From Sulfitobacter mediterraneus (GTDB lineage: Bacteria; Pseudomonadota; Alphaproteobacteria; Rhodobacterales; Rhodobacteraceae), in the NCBI RefSeq assembly GCF_016801775.1, contig NZ_CP069004.1, positions 3,596,001-3,660,000 of the forward strand: DNA of 64,000 nt, written 5' to 3'. The notes beneath the pieces are model-generated. The model saw only the letters and a program-made list of their open reading frames with translations. It had not been told where the DNA came from and made no database searches. Shown here piece after piece: positions 45,480 through 54,620 of this stretch; within the stretch, counting starts at the first letter, position 1, and each line of letters starts with the position of its first letter. Both the position numbers and the translations under genes were made by a program.

Positions 45480-46166
45480 ATGACACAAGCGGACCCATCC
45501 ACGCCGCCCGACGGCTTTACCCAGATGATCGACGACAGCAACGCCTTCTTTGCCGAGTTGCGCGAGAACAACACCAAAGACTGGTTCAACCCCCGCAAGG
45601 ATCACTACAACACCGCGATCAAGAAGCCGGCAGAGTTCTTTGCCGATCTGCTGGCCGAGGATTTCAGCCGGATCTCGGGCAAGCCTTTCAAGCCCAAGCT
45701 GTTTCGCATCTACCGAGATGTGCGGTTCTCCAAAGATAAGACCCCGCTCAACGCCCATCTGCACATGATGTGGTCGCAAGCCGGGGATGATCCTTTTGCG
45801 CCATTCTTTTTCTTTGGCTCCGAACCCGGCGACATGACCATCGGCTTTGGCATCGGCGGGTTCAAAGGGGAAACACTCACACGGTTCCGCGCCTTTGTGG
45901 ACCGTGACGGGGATGAATTGGCCGACCTGATAGATGCCACCGGCCTGCAGTTTTCCTCATGGGGTGCGCCGCCGCTCAAGAAAGTGCCAAAACCCTATGC
46001 CGAGGATCATCCCCATGCCGATCTGCTGAGGCGCAAGAACCTGATCCTCAGCGGCCCTATGGATGACACCTGGCGCAAGACTGATGGCGGATTGGTCAAG
46101 GCGGTGCGGTCCGAGTTCGAAAAAGCCCGCCCGGTCATGAAACTTTGGGAGGAACGGCTGGCGTGA
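45480..46166 (+). CDS. DUF2461 (TIGR02453) family protein
   Basis: 228 residues; family strings F-F-A-E-L-R-E-N-N-T-K-D-W-F-N and R-I-Y-R-D-V-R-F-S-K-D-K-T-P and W-R-K-T-D-G. No biochemical function is established. It may be cotranscribed with the GMC oxidoreductase. Confidence 0.87.
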   Translation: MTQADPSTPPDGFTQMIDDSNAFFAELRENNTKDWFNPRKDHYNTAIKKPAEFFADLLAEDFSRISGKPFKPKLFRIYRDVRFSKDKTPLNAHLHMMWSQAGDDPFAPFFFFGSEPGDMTIGFGIGGFKGETLTRFRAFVDRDGDELADLIDATGLQFSSWGAPPLKKVPKPYAEDHPHADLLRRKNLILSGPMDDTWRKTDGGLVKAVRSEFEKARPVMKLWEERLA

Positions 46167-46393
46167 ACAGTCGGGGCCGCCGCCGCGTCGCAGCATCTTT
46201 GGCCAGCCCCTTGGAAACAACCAACCTTTTCCAACCTGCCCAAGAATGCGCCTCAACCGCGTCTTGCCCGCACAAGTCTTTGGCAGTTACAAATTCCAAG
46301 CCTAAGCTTGCCACTGGCCGACATACAAAGCTTGACTCAAGACGATTTTAACCAAACGGTAAAAATATCAGACGTCCAACTGGGGGATAACCA

Positions 46394-47413
46394 ATGAATA
46401 AGCCACAAAACAATAGTATCACACGCCGCAGATTGCTCGGCACTGCCGCGGTTCTGCTGGGGGCCGCTGCCTTTGCGCCCAAGGCCGCATTTGCCGCGGA
46501 CAAAATCAAGGTCGCGGGCATTTACACCGTGCCGGTCGAACAGCAATGGGTCAGCCGCATCCATAAGGCCGCTGAAACCGCGCAGGCACGGGGCGACATC
46601 GAATACACCTTTACCGAAAATGTCTCCAACACGGATTATGCCCGCGTGATGCGCGAATATGCCGAAAGCGGCAACACCCTGATCATCGGCGAGGTCTTTG
46701 GCGCCGAACAAGAGGCCCGCGAAGTGGCGGCCGACTATCCAAACGTGGCCTTCCTGATGGGGTCCAGCTTCAAACAGGATGCGGCGCTGCCGAACTTCTC
46801 TGTCTTTGACAACTACATTCAGGATGCGGCCTATCTGTCCGGCATCATCGCCGGTGCGATGACCAAATCGGGCAACATCGGCATGGTCGGCGGCTTCCCG
46901 ATCCCCGAGGTGAACCGCCTGATGCATGCCTTCATGGCAGGCGCGGCAGAAATGAACCCCGACATCAAGTTCCAGGTCAGCTTTATCGGCTCTTGGTTCG
47001 ATCCGCCCAAGGCCAAGGAAACCGCTTTTGCGATGATCGAAAATGGCGCGGATCTGCTTTATGCTGAACGCTTTGGCGTGTCGGACGCGGCGCAGGAAAA
47101 AGGTGTGCTCGCCATCGGCAATGTGATCGACACCCAAGCCGATTATCCCGACACGGTTGTCGCCTCCGCGATCTGGCATTTTGAACCGACGTTGGACGCG
47201 GCGATTGCTGCGGTAAAGGCCGGCAATTTCACCGCCGATGACTATGGCAAATATTCCTTCATGGCCGAAGGTGGGTCATCGCTTGCGCCACTCGGCACCT
47301 TCGAGGGCAAAGTCCCCGAAGCGGCGATGAAACTGGTCATGGAAAAAGAGGCCGCGATCAAAGACGGCTCCTTCAGTGTCACGATCAACGACGAAGAACC
47401 GAAGTCCTCTTAA
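46394..47413 (+). CDS. BMP-family ABC transporter substrate-binding protein, Tat signal (second system)
   Basis: 339 residues. The N terminus has a twin-arginine signal, S-I-T-R-R-R-L-L-G, then a hydrophobic stretch ending A-A-F-A-A. This contrasts with the Sec signal of the paralogue at 20769. Mature BMP fold: V-A-G-I-Y-T-V-P-V-E-Q-Q-W, G-N-I-G-M-V-G-G-F-P-I-P-E-V-N-R. It starts an operon with an ATPase, two permeases and a cytosine-deaminase-like enzyme, suggesting a pyrimidine, purine or modified base as ligand. The 227-nt upstream gap holds no gene; TTGACT at 46332 could be a -35 element but a good -10 at normal spacing is not seen. Confidence 0.9.
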   Translation: MNKPQNNSITRRRLLGTAAVLLGAAAFAPKAAFAADKIKVAGIYTVPVEQQWVSRIHKAAETAQARGDIEYTFTENVSNTDYARVMREYAESGNTLIIGEVFGAEQEAREVAADYPNVAFLMGSSFKQDAALPNFSVFDNYIQDAAYLSGIIAGAMTKSGNIGMVGGFPIPEVNRLMHAFMAGAAEMNPDIKFQVSFIGSWFDPPKAKETAFAMIENGADLLYAERFGVSDAAQEKGVLAIGNVIDTQADYPDTVVASAIWHFEPTLDAAIAAVKAGNFTADDYGKYSFMAEGGSSLAPLGTFEGKVPEAAMKLVMEKEAAIKDGSFSVTINDEEPKSS

Positions 47414-48964
47414 ATGGCACAGCATAAAGAGGCGCAGGTTGTCCTGCGCCTCGACAATATCACCAAAAGATTTGGCAGCCTGACCGCCAATGACGCCATC
47501 AGCTTTGATCTCGCTCAGGGCGAAGTCATTGCTTTGCTTGGCGAAAATGGCGCGGGCAAGACAACGCTGATGAACATCCTCTTTGGCCATTACACCGCCG
47601 ATGAGGGCCGCGTTGAGGTCTTTGGTCAGGCCTTGCCGCCCGGCAATCCCCGTGCCGCATTGGCGGCGGGGGTCGGCATGGTGCATCAGCATTTTACCCT
47701 GGCCGACAACATGACCGTGCTGGAAAACATCGTGCTTGGCACATCGCCCCTGTGGAAGCTCGGCTTTGGTAAAGCGGCGGCGCGGCGTCGCATACTGACG
47801 CTGGTGCAGGACTATGGCTTGCAGGTCGATCCCGATGCGCAGGTGGGCAGCCTGACCGTCGGCGAACGCCAGCGCGTTGAAATCCTCAAGGCGCTCTACC
47901 GCGATGCCCGCATTCTGATCCTGGATGAACCCACCGCCGTGCTGACCCCGCAGGAAACCGACGATCTTTTTGCCACCATGCGCAAGGCCGTAGCGCTGGG
48001 CCTTTCGGTGATTTTCATCTCGCATAAATTACATGAGGTCACGGCCATCTCGAACCGGGTTGTGGTGCTGCGCCATGGCAGGTTGGTGGCCGAGGCCCGC
48101 ACCGCCGACACAGACAAACATATTCTGGCGCAGATGATGGTTGGCGAAGAAGTCGCGCCGCCCTCCGTCCGTGCCGCCAATCCCGGCGAGGTGCTGATCG
48201 CGCTGGATCATGTTTCGACCCCTGATCGCGGCAGTGCACCGGGGCTGAAATCCGTCAACCTGAACCTGCGTGCAGGGCAGATCATTGGCCTCGCGGGTGT
48301 CTCTGGCAACGGGCAGGCGGCTCTGGCCGACCTGATTGGCGGGCTGATCGCCCCGGCCTCCGGCAGCCTGCGCATTCATGACGCCGCGCCAAAAAACTGG
48401 ACCCCGCGTGCAGCCCTTGCCGCGGGCATCGCCCGCATCCCCGAAGACCGCCACAAAACCGGCACCATCGCCGATTTTGACCTGACCGAAAACGCGGTGC
48501 TTGAGCTTTATACAAAACCCCCGTTCAGCACCAAAGGCTGGATGCACTGGCAAGAAGCCCGCGAATTTACTCAAAATGTGATTGAAGGCTACGACGTCCG
48601 CTGCCCCGGCCCCGACACCCGCATCCGTCTGCTGTCGGGGGGCAACATGCAAAAGCTGATTTTGGGCCGCGTGCTTGAAACCACGCCCGAAGTGGTGCTG
48701 GCCAACCAACCCGTGCGCGGGCTGGACATCGGGGCGCTGACCTACGTGCATGAACAATTGCTGGCCGCCCGTGATCGTGGCGCGGCGGTGCTGCTGATTT
48801 CCGAAGATCTTGACGAGGTCACGGCCCTGTCCGATGTGATCCATGTGATCTCCGAAGGGCGATTGTCGCCCGGATTTGCACGCGGCGCCCTCAGCACGAC
48901 AGAACTGGGTGTCTGGATGGCCGGACACGGATTTGAGAACGAAGGGGGCAGTCATGCGGCTTGA
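47414..48964 (+). CDS. ABC transporter ATP-binding protein, two nucleotide-binding domains (second system)
   Basis: 516 residues. Complete first domain: G-E-N-G-A-G-K-T-T, L-T-V-G-E-R-Q-R-V, L-I-L-D-E-P-T-A-V-L. Degenerate second domain: G-V-S-G-N-G-Q-A, L-S-G-G-N-M-Q-K, N-Q-P-V-R-G-L-D. It starts immediately after the binding-protein stop (TAA followed by ATG) and ends 11 bases inside the next gene. Confidence 0.92.
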   Translation: MAQHKEAQVVLRLDNITKRFGSLTANDAISFDLAQGEVIALLGENGAGKTTLMNILFGHYTADEGRVEVFGQALPPGNPRAALAAGVGMVHQHFTLADNMTVLENIVLGTSPLWKLGFGKAAARRRILTLVQDYGLQVDPDAQVGSLTVGERQRVEILKALYRDARILILDEPTAVLTPQETDDLFATMRKAVALGLSVIFISHKLHEVTAISNRVVVLRHGRLVAEARTADTDKHILAQMMVGEEVAPPSVRAANPGEVLIALDHVSTPDRGSAPGLKSVNLNLRAGQIIGLAGVSGNGQAALADLIGGLIAPASGSLRIHDAAPKNWTPRAALAAGIARIPEDRHKTGTIADFDLTENAVLELYTKPPFSTKGWMHWQEAREFTQNVIEGYDVRCPGPDTRIRLLSGGNMQKLILGRVLETTPEVVLANQPVRGLDIGALTYVHEQLLAARDRGAAVLLISEDLDEVTALSDVIHVISEGRLSPGFARGALSTTELGVWMAGHGFENEGGSHAA

Positions 48965-50003
48965 ACCTGTGGCCAACCCGACCCTGATCCGGCAATTGGG
49001 CCTGCCCGCGCTGGCGCTGATTTGCACGGTGGTGATTGCGTCCTTACTGGCGATGATTGCAGGGGCGCAGCCGTTCTCGGTGCTGGGCCTGATCATCAAA
49101 GGCGCGTTTGGGTCAAAATTTGCGGCGCTAGAAACCCTGAACCGCGCCACGCCGCTGATCTTTACCGGATTGGCTGTCGCCGTCGCCTTCCGCGCCCAGC
49201 TGTGGAACATCGGCGCCGAGGCACAGCTCTACATGGGCGCGGTCGTGACCGTAGTCCTAGGCACCGGAGCTTTGTCTTGGCCCGCCTTTGCCCTGCTGCC
49301 CACAATCGCCATTGCCGCGATGCTGGCCGGGGCGGTGGCCCTGCTGGTGCCGACCTTTCTCAAGACACGCTTTGGCGTGGATGAGGTGGTTACGACGCTG
49401 CTGCTGAATTTTGTCGTGCTGCTCTGGGTGTCGATGCTTCTCGAAGGGGCGCTGAAAGATCCGATGGGCCTGGGCTGGCCCAAATCCGCCCGCCTGATTG
49501 CCGAGGCGCGTCTGCCGCGCATCATGGATGGATTGCGCCTGCACTGGGGCTTTGGCCTCGCGCTGATCTCTGCGTTGGTGGTCTGGGTGATCCAGCGCCG
49601 CACGACGCTGGGCTATGAAATGCGGGCCGTGGGCCTGAATGCCGAGGCGGCGCGCTTTGCCGGTATTCCCGTCAACGCCGTGTTGATCAAGACCGCGCTG
49701 CTGTCTGGTGGCCTTGCCGCGCTCGCAGGCTTTTCCGAGGTCGCAGGTCTCAAGGGCAGCCTTACTTTGGATATCTCCCCCGGCTTTGGCTACACCGGCA
49801 TCATCGTGGCGATGCTGGCGCTGCTCAACCCGCTGGGCGTGGTGGTGGCGGCGCTGTTTGTCGCGGGCATCTTTGTCGGCGCGGACAGCATGAGCCGCGC
49901 GGCGGGCGTGCCAACCTATCTGGCCGATATTATGCTGGCCTTTGCCCTGCTGCTGATGGTGCTGGCGATCATGCTGACCAAATTCCGGGTGAGGCGCAGC
50001 TGA
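48954..50003 (+). CDS. BMP-type ABC transporter permease (second system, first permease)
   Basis: 349 residues, about nine membrane helices, YufP-like: F-R-A-Q-L-W-N-I-G-A-E-A-Q-L-Y and M-R-A-V-G-L-N-A-E-A-A-R-F-A-G-I. The ATG at 48954 overlaps the ATPase gene by 11 bases; the longer open frame upstream is inside that gene. Confidence 0.9.
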   Translation: MRLEPVANPTLIRQLGLPALALICTVVIASLLAMIAGAQPFSVLGLIIKGAFGSKFAALETLNRATPLIFTGLAVAVAFRAQLWNIGAEAQLYMGAVVTVVLGTGALSWPAFALLPTIAIAAMLAGAVALLVPTFLKTRFGVDEVVTTLLLNFVVLLWVSMLLEGALKDPMGLGWPKSARLIAEARLPRIMDGLRLHWGFGLALISALVVWVIQRRTTLGYEMRAVGLNAEAARFAGIPVNAVLIKTALLSGGLAALAGFSEVAGLKGSLTLDISPGFGYTGIIVAMLALLNPLGVVVAALFVAGIFVGADSMSRAAGVPTYLADIMLAFALLLMVLAIMLTKFRVRRS

Positions 50004-50947
50004 TGGATATTCTCGACATTCTGATCTCGGCCAGTTTCTGGACCGCTGCCATCCGCATCGCATCGCCGCTGATCTTCGCCGCATTGGGTGAGCTGATTTG
50101 CGAACGTGCAGGCGTGTTGAACCTCGGCATCGAAGGCATCATGGTCGTGGGCGCATTCGCCGGATGGTTGACCGTTTATCTGGGCGGCGGGCTGTGGTTC
50201 GGGGTGGCGGTGGCGATGCTGTCCGGCATGGGGTTCGGCCTGCTGCACGCGACGCTGACCGTGCCCTTTGGCCTCAGCCAACATGTGGTGGGTCTTGGTA
50301 TCACGCTGCTGGCCACCTCACTGACCTATTTCTGTTATCGCCTCGCCCTGCCAGAGGTGACATCCCCGCCCAAGATCGAGGCCTTTCAACCCTATGAAAT
50401 CCCGGTCCTGTCTGACATTCCACTGATCGGCGAGGCGCTGTTTTCGCAAACGCCGCTGACCTATCTGGCCTTTGTGCTGGCCGTGGTGGTCAGTGTCACG
50501 CTTTATCGCACGCCGTTGGGGCTGGCGGTGCGGGCGGCGGGGGAAAACCCTGCGGCGGTGGCGGCGCAGGGGCTGTCCGTGACCGGCATCCGCATGGGCG
50601 CTGTCATGGTGGGCAGCGGTCTGATGGCGGTTGGCGGGGCCTTCCTGACCATGAGCGCGTTCAACTCCTTCTTCTTTGAAATGGTCAACGGGCGCGGCTG
50701 GATCTGCATTGCACTGGTGGTGTTCGGCTCATGGAAGCCGGGCAAAACCCTGCTGGGCGCGGTGCTGTTTGCCGCCTTTGACGCGCTGCAAATCCGGGTG
50801 CAGCAAACTCCGCTGGGCGCGGATATTCCCTACCAGATTTTCCTGATGGCCCCCTACATCCTGTCCATTCTGGCGCTGGTGATCATGTCGCGCCGCGCAC
50901 AGGTGCCCGCCGCCCTGATGGTGTCGTTCAACAAGGGCGAACGGTGA
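50003..50947 (+). CDS. BMP-type ABC transporter permease (second system, second permease)
   Basis: 314 residues, YufQ-like: L-N-L-G-I-E-G-I-M-V-V-G-A and V-R-A-A-G-E-N-P-A-A-V-A-A-Q-G-L. The start overlaps the previous stop by one base (TGATG). A 126-nt gap with GC-rich hairpins separates it from the deaminase gene. Confidence 0.9.
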   Translation: MDILDILISASFWTAAIRIASPLIFAALGELICERAGVLNLGIEGIMVVGAFAGWLTVYLGGGLWFGVAVAMLSGMGFGLLHATLTVPFGLSQHVVGLGITLLATSLTYFCYRLALPEVTSPPKIEAFQPYEIPVLSDIPLIGEALFSQTPLTYLAFVLAVVVSVTLYRTPLGLAVRAAGENPAAVAAQGLSVTGIRMGAVMVGSGLMAVGGAFLTMSAFNSFFFEMVNGRGWICIALVVFGSWKPGKTLLGAVLFAAFDALQIRVQQTPLGADIPYQIFLMAPYILSILALVIMSRRAQVPAALMVSFNKGER

Positions 50948-51073
50948 GGACGTTTCACGAAGGGTTGGCCCTGACCGCGGGCGGGGCGAATGCCCCCGCC
51001 CATGGGGGCGGTCGGGGGCAGCCCGGCCTACGTCCGGGCGCAACCACATTTCCGACAGCACAGGAGTTTCTTC

Positions 51074-52354
51074 ATGTTTGACCTGATCCTCAAAGGCGGC
51101 ACCCTGCCGGATGGCCGCACTGCCGACATCGGCATCACCGGCGGCGCAATCGCTGCCATCGAAGACCTTTCCTCGGCCGAAGCAGGCGAAGTCATCGACG
51201 CAACCGGCGATCTGGTCAGCCCGCCCTTTGTCGATCCGCATTTCCACATGGACGCCACCCTCAGCTACGGCATCCCGCGCATCAACGCCTCCGGCACCCT
51301 GCTCGAAGGGATCGGCCTCTGGGGCGAGCTGAAACAGGTCATGCAGCCGGAGGTGATCAAAGCCCGCGCGCTGGAATACTGCGACTGGGCCGCCTCGCTT
51401 GGCCTGTTGTGCATCCGCAGCCATGTGGACACCTGCCACGACAGCCTGATCGGGGTCGAGGCGTTGCTGGAGGTCCGCAAAGAGGTGGCCGATTACATCG
51501 ACCTGCAATTGGTCGCCTTCCCGCAGGACGGCCTCTACCGCGACCCAACTGCATTGCAAAACACCATCCGCGCCCTCGATATGGGGGTGGATGTGGTCGG
51601 TGGCATCCCGCATTTTGAACGCACCATGGCGGACGGCGCCCGCTCCGTCACCGCCCTGTGCGAGATCGCGGCTGAACGCGGGCTGATGGTGGATATGCAT
51701 TGCGATGAAACCGACGATCCGCATTCGCGCCACATCGAAACGCTGGCCTATGAAACCCAGCGGCTGGGCCTGCAGGGCAGGGTGGCCGGATCGCACCTCA
51801 CCTCCATGCATTCCATGGACAACTACTATGTCTCGAAACTGCTGCCCCTGATGGCTGAGGCGGAGGTCGCAGCGATCCCCAATCCGCTGATCAACATCGT
51901 GCTGCAGGGGCGGCATGACACCTATCCCAAACGGCGCGGGCTGACGCGGGTCAAGGAAATGCAGGCCATGGGCATCGACGTTGGCTGGGGCCAGGACTGC
52001 GTGATGGACCCGTGGTATTCCATGGGCACCGGCGACATGCTGGATGTGGCCTTCATGGGCCTTCATGTGGCCCAGATGACCAGCCCCGAAGAGATGCGCC
52101 GCTGCTTTGACATGGTCACCAATGTGAATGCCCGGATCATGGGGCTGGACGATTACGGCCTGCGGGTCGGGGCCAAGGCCTCCATGGTGGTGCTGGATGC
52201 GGGCAACCCGATTGAGGCGCTGCGCCTCAGACCGGACCGCCTGTGCGTGATTGCCAAGGGAAAGGTGATCTCGCGCCAGTCGCGCAACGACGCCCGACTT
52301 GATCTGCCGGGCCGGCCCGTCAGCGTCCGCCGCCGCCACAGCGCCCATTCATGA
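51074..52354 (+). CDS. cytosine deaminase-family amidohydrolase with altered specificity residues
   Basis: 426 residues aligned to E. coli CodA with a constant five-residue offset. Metal and catalytic residues are kept: His56, His58, His209, Glu212, His241 and Asp308 correspond to CodA His61, His63, His214, Glu217, His246 and Asp313, and Gln151 to Gln156. Three neighbours differ: Trp305, Gln307 and Cys309 replace CodA Phe310, His312 and Asp314, positions where mutations change base preference. It is therefore a deaminase or hydrolase of a cytosine-like ring, perhaps isocytosine, a pterin or a damaged base. Location behind a BMP transporter supports catabolism of an imported compound. CAGGAG precedes the ATG. 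Confidence 0.85.
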   Translation: MFDLILKGGTLPDGRTADIGITGGAIAAIEDLSSAEAGEVIDATGDLVSPPFVDPHFHMDATLSYGIPRINASGTLLEGIGLWGELKQVMQPEVIKARALEYCDWAASLGLLCIRSHVDTCHDSLIGVEALLEVRKEVADYIDLQLVAFPQDGLYRDPTALQNTIRALDMGVDVVGGIPHFERTMADGARSVTALCEIAAERGLMVDMHCDETDDPHSRHIETLAYETQRLGLQGRVAGSHLTSMHSMDNYYVSKLLPLMAEAEVAAIPNPLINIVLQGRHDTYPKRRGLTRVKEMQAMGIDVGWGQDCVMDPWYSMGTGDMLDVAFMGLHVAQMTSPEEMRRCFDMVTNVNARIMGLDDYGLRVGAKASMVVLDAGNPIEALRLRPDRLCVIAKGKVISRQSRNDARLDLPGRPVSVRRRHSAHS

Positions 52355-53233
52355 TCAACCAGCCGTCGCCGCCCGGCCTGCCAGAGTAAACGCCCCTTGC
52401 AAGGCATTGCCCGCAGGCGGCGTCAGATGGCGGGTAAATGGTTCTGGCAGATAGGGCGCGTAATGCGGCCCCACGCCGCCACTGAGGCAAAGCCGGTCGC
52501 CGGGGGCGAACCCCAACACGCCCAGCGCCGATACGATAAACGCTGCGCCCTCTTGCATCAGAGCCAGACCGATCTCATCTCCGGCTTGGGCCGCAGGGAT
52601 CACCTGCCGTGCCAAAGCGGCATAATCGCCCGGCGCGGCAGCGGCACTAAAGGTCATCGCCTTTGCCGCCCCGCCGATCTCGGCCAAGACCTGCGTGCCA
52701 AGAGGGCTTTGTGCAATCATCCCGTCCTCGCCCAACATCACCTTGCGCAGCAATTGATGTCCCAGCCACGATCCCGAGGCCTGATCGGCAAGATGAAAAC
52801 CCCAGCCGTTCACGGTCTTGATCTGGCGGTCCTTCTGCCGGGCCACGATGGTGCCGGTGCCAAGGGTGACAACAAACCCGTCGGCATCCTCCAACGCGCC
52901 GACAACAGCGGTGTCGCGGTCGCTGGTCACATGAACGGCGCCAAAGTCAAACTCTGCCGCGACCCGGGCCATCTCGTCGGGAAAATTGGCCCCTGCAAGC
53001 CCCATAAAAACACAGATTTCAGATGCCGGCGTGGTTTCCAGCCCAGCCTCAACCAAGGCCGCGTCAATGGCATTGCGGATATTGCCCGTGGCCGCTTTGA
53101 AATTTGTGCCAACATTGCCCGGACCGCCCGCTGCTTCGCCGAGGACTCCCCGGTGCAAGGTGCCCGCCGCGGCCCGGCAACCGGTGCCACCGCCATCCAC
53201 GGCAATCAATACGGTGTCTTGCTGTTCTGTCAT
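52355..53233 (-). CDS. BadF/BadG-type ATPase, N-acetylglucosamine-kinase-like
   Basis: 292 residues of the ASKHA kinase fold: phosphate-1 loop V-D-G-G-G-T-G-C-R-A, Asp/Gly loop T-S-D-R-D-T-A-V, phosphate-2 G-T-G-T-I-V-A, and adenosine G-G-V-G. Closest resemblance is to N-acetylglucosamine or glucosamine kinases. ATG 53233 is preferred with AGGTGGG upstream. It ends exactly against the stop of the convergent deaminase gene, with no bases between. No amino-sugar operon surrounds it. Confidence 0.78.
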   Translation of the reverse strand: MTEQQDTVLIAVDGGGTGCRAAAGTLHRGVLGEAAGGPGNVGTNFKAATGNIRNAIDAALVEAGLETTPASEICVFMGLAGANFPDEMARVAAEFDFGAVHVTSDRDTAVVGALEDADGFVVTLGTGTIVARQKDRQIKTVNGWGFHLADQASGSWLGHQLLRKVMLGEDGMIAQSPLGTQVLAEIGGAAKAMTFSAAAAPGDYAALARQVIPAAQAGDEIGLALMQEGAAFIVSALGVLGFAPGDRLCLSGGVGPHYAPYLPEPFTRHLTPPAGNALQGAFTLAGRAATAG

Positions 53234-53365
53234 TCTACCCACCTAATTTGCCCGCATTGCCTAGCGCGTCAGAGCCCGCAAATCCATCACCGCCAAACAC
53301 AATCTTTCAATCTCCTCATAGTACCATCCCGATGCGCAGCCCGAATAACAGTTGAAAAAGATCTA

Positions 53366-53379
53366 TGATAGCGCTAACA
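53366..53379. promoter_or_regulatory. gap: CceR-like operator upstream of gap
   Basis: TGATAGCGCTAACA is palindromic except one base and differs at one position from TGTTAGCGCTAACA, the core reported for CceR, the LacI-family regulator of central carbon metabolism in Rhodobacter. It lies 39 nt before the gap start codon, where a repressor or activator would act. The match is from memory of the motif. Confidence 0.65.
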
Positions 53380-53417
53380 GTGAGCCAAATCGAAAAATCC
53401 GGCCATGAGGTGGTATT

Positions 53418-54446
53418 ATGACAACGAAAATTGCGATCAATGGGTTTGGCCGCATCGGCCGCTGTGTGCTGCGGGCGCTGCTGGAAAATGGCACCGACGG
53501 GATTGAGGTTGTTGCCATCAACGATCTGGCCGCGCCGGAAACCTTGCTGCACCTGCTGAAATACGATTCCGTCCATGGCCGTTTGCAGGCAGATGCCCGG
53601 CTCGATGGGGACATGCTGCATGTCGGTCCCTACAGCGTCCGCCTGACCGCCGAACGTGATCCGGCCAATCTGCCCTGGTCTGACGTAGATATCGCTTATG
53701 AATGCACGGGCCTCTTCACCCAGCGTGACGCCGCCGCCAAACATCTTGAGAACGGCAGCAAACGGGTGCTGATCTCGGCTCCGGGCAAAGAGGTGGACCG
53801 CACCGTGGTCTATGGGGTCAACCATGAGGAATTGACCTTTGACGATGTGATTGTCTCAAACGCCTCCTGCACAACCAACTGCCTCGCGCCACTGGCGATG
53901 GTTCTGGATGATCTTTGCGGCATTGAAACCGGCTACATGACCACGATCCATTCCTTCACCGGCGATCAGCCCAGCCACGACACCGCGCACCGCGACCCGT
54001 ATCGGGGCCGCGCGGCCTCACTGTCGATGGTGCCCACCTCCACTGGCGCCGCCGCGGCGATCTCACTGGTGCTGCCGGCGCTGGAAGGCCGCCTCGAAGG
54101 CTCCGCCGTGCGGGTGCCCACGGCCAATGTTTCGCTGGTCGATCTCAGCTTTGTGCCAAAACGCAAGGTCACGGCAGAAGAGATCAACGCCGCCGTTGCC
54201 GCTGCCGCCCAAGGGCCTTTGGCGGGCGTGCTGTCTTTCGAGGACGATCCGCTGGTCTCGGTTGATTTCAACCACGACAGCCATTCCTCCTGCTTTGCCG
54301 CCGCCCAGACCAAGGTCACAGAGGGCGGCATGGTCCGCGTGGTCAGCTGGTATGACAACGAATGGGGCTTCTCCAACCGCATGAACGACACCGCGCGGGT
54401 GATGGGACAACTGATGGAAACCGCCCCTCTCAAACGCACCGCATAA
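53418..54446 (+). CDS. gap: type I glyceraldehyde-3-phosphate dehydrogenase
   Basis: 342 residues. NAD-binding N-G-F-G-R-I-G-R with I-N-D after strand 2, catalytic S-N-A-S-C-T-T-N-C-L-A-P, H-S-F-T-G-D-Q (active-site His is in this region) and the closing S-W-Y-D-N-E-W-G-F-S. It interconverts glyceraldehyde-3-phosphate and 1,3-bisphosphoglycerate. GAGGTGG lies before the ATG. Monocistronic, with a CceR-like box upstream and a bidirectional terminator module downstream. Confidence 0.93.
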   Translation: MTTKIAINGFGRIGRCVLRALLENGTDGIEVVAINDLAAPETLLHLLKYDSVHGRLQADARLDGDMLHVGPYSVRLTAERDPANLPWSDVDIAYECTGLFTQRDAAAKHLENGSKRVLISAPGKEVDRTVVYGVNHEELTFDDVIVSNASCTTNCLAPLAMVLDDLCGIETGYMTTIHSFTGDQPSHDTAHRDPYRGRAASLSMVPTSTGAAAAISLVLPALEGRLEGSAVRVPTANVSLVDLSFVPKRKVTAEEINAAVAAAAQGPLAGVLSFEDDPLVSVDFNHDSHSSCFAAAQTKVTEGGMVRVVSWYDNEWGFSNRMNDTARVMGQLMETAPLKRTA

Positions 54447-54570
54447 GGGGGCCAGCCCCCACCGCCGCTGCGCGGCGCTCCCCCCGGAGGTTTTTTAGCC
54501 AAATGAAGACAAGAGCGCCTTTTTCTTCATTTGGCCCTTAAACCTCTGGGGTCCGGGGCAAGGCCCCGGG
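54447..54570. terminator. bidirectional gene-end module between gap and the MarR-like gene (copies B1 and B2)
   Basis: On the plus strand: GGGGG-CCAG-CCCCC right after the gap stop, then CCGGAGGTTTTTTAGCC and AAATGAAGA. On the minus strand, after the MarR-like gene: hairpin arms 54553-54559/54563-54569, GGACCCC, GAGGTTTAAGGGCCAAA and TGAAGA. The two copies face each other, so GCCAAATGAAGA (54498-54509) pairs perfectly with TCTTCATTTGGC (54524-54535), with an outer imperfect extension. This makes a large stem serving both convergent genes. Confidence 0.78.
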
Positions 54571-54620
54571 TGTCGGCGGCGGACGCAGGCTTTTGATTTA
54601 AGCGTCCTATTGCCCCATCT

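Noticed and set aside
53418..54446. Reading gap as erythrose-4-phosphate dehydrogenase (epd)
   Set aside because: No pgk, fba or pdxB neighbour and the motifs are generic type I GAPDH; epd cannot be supported.
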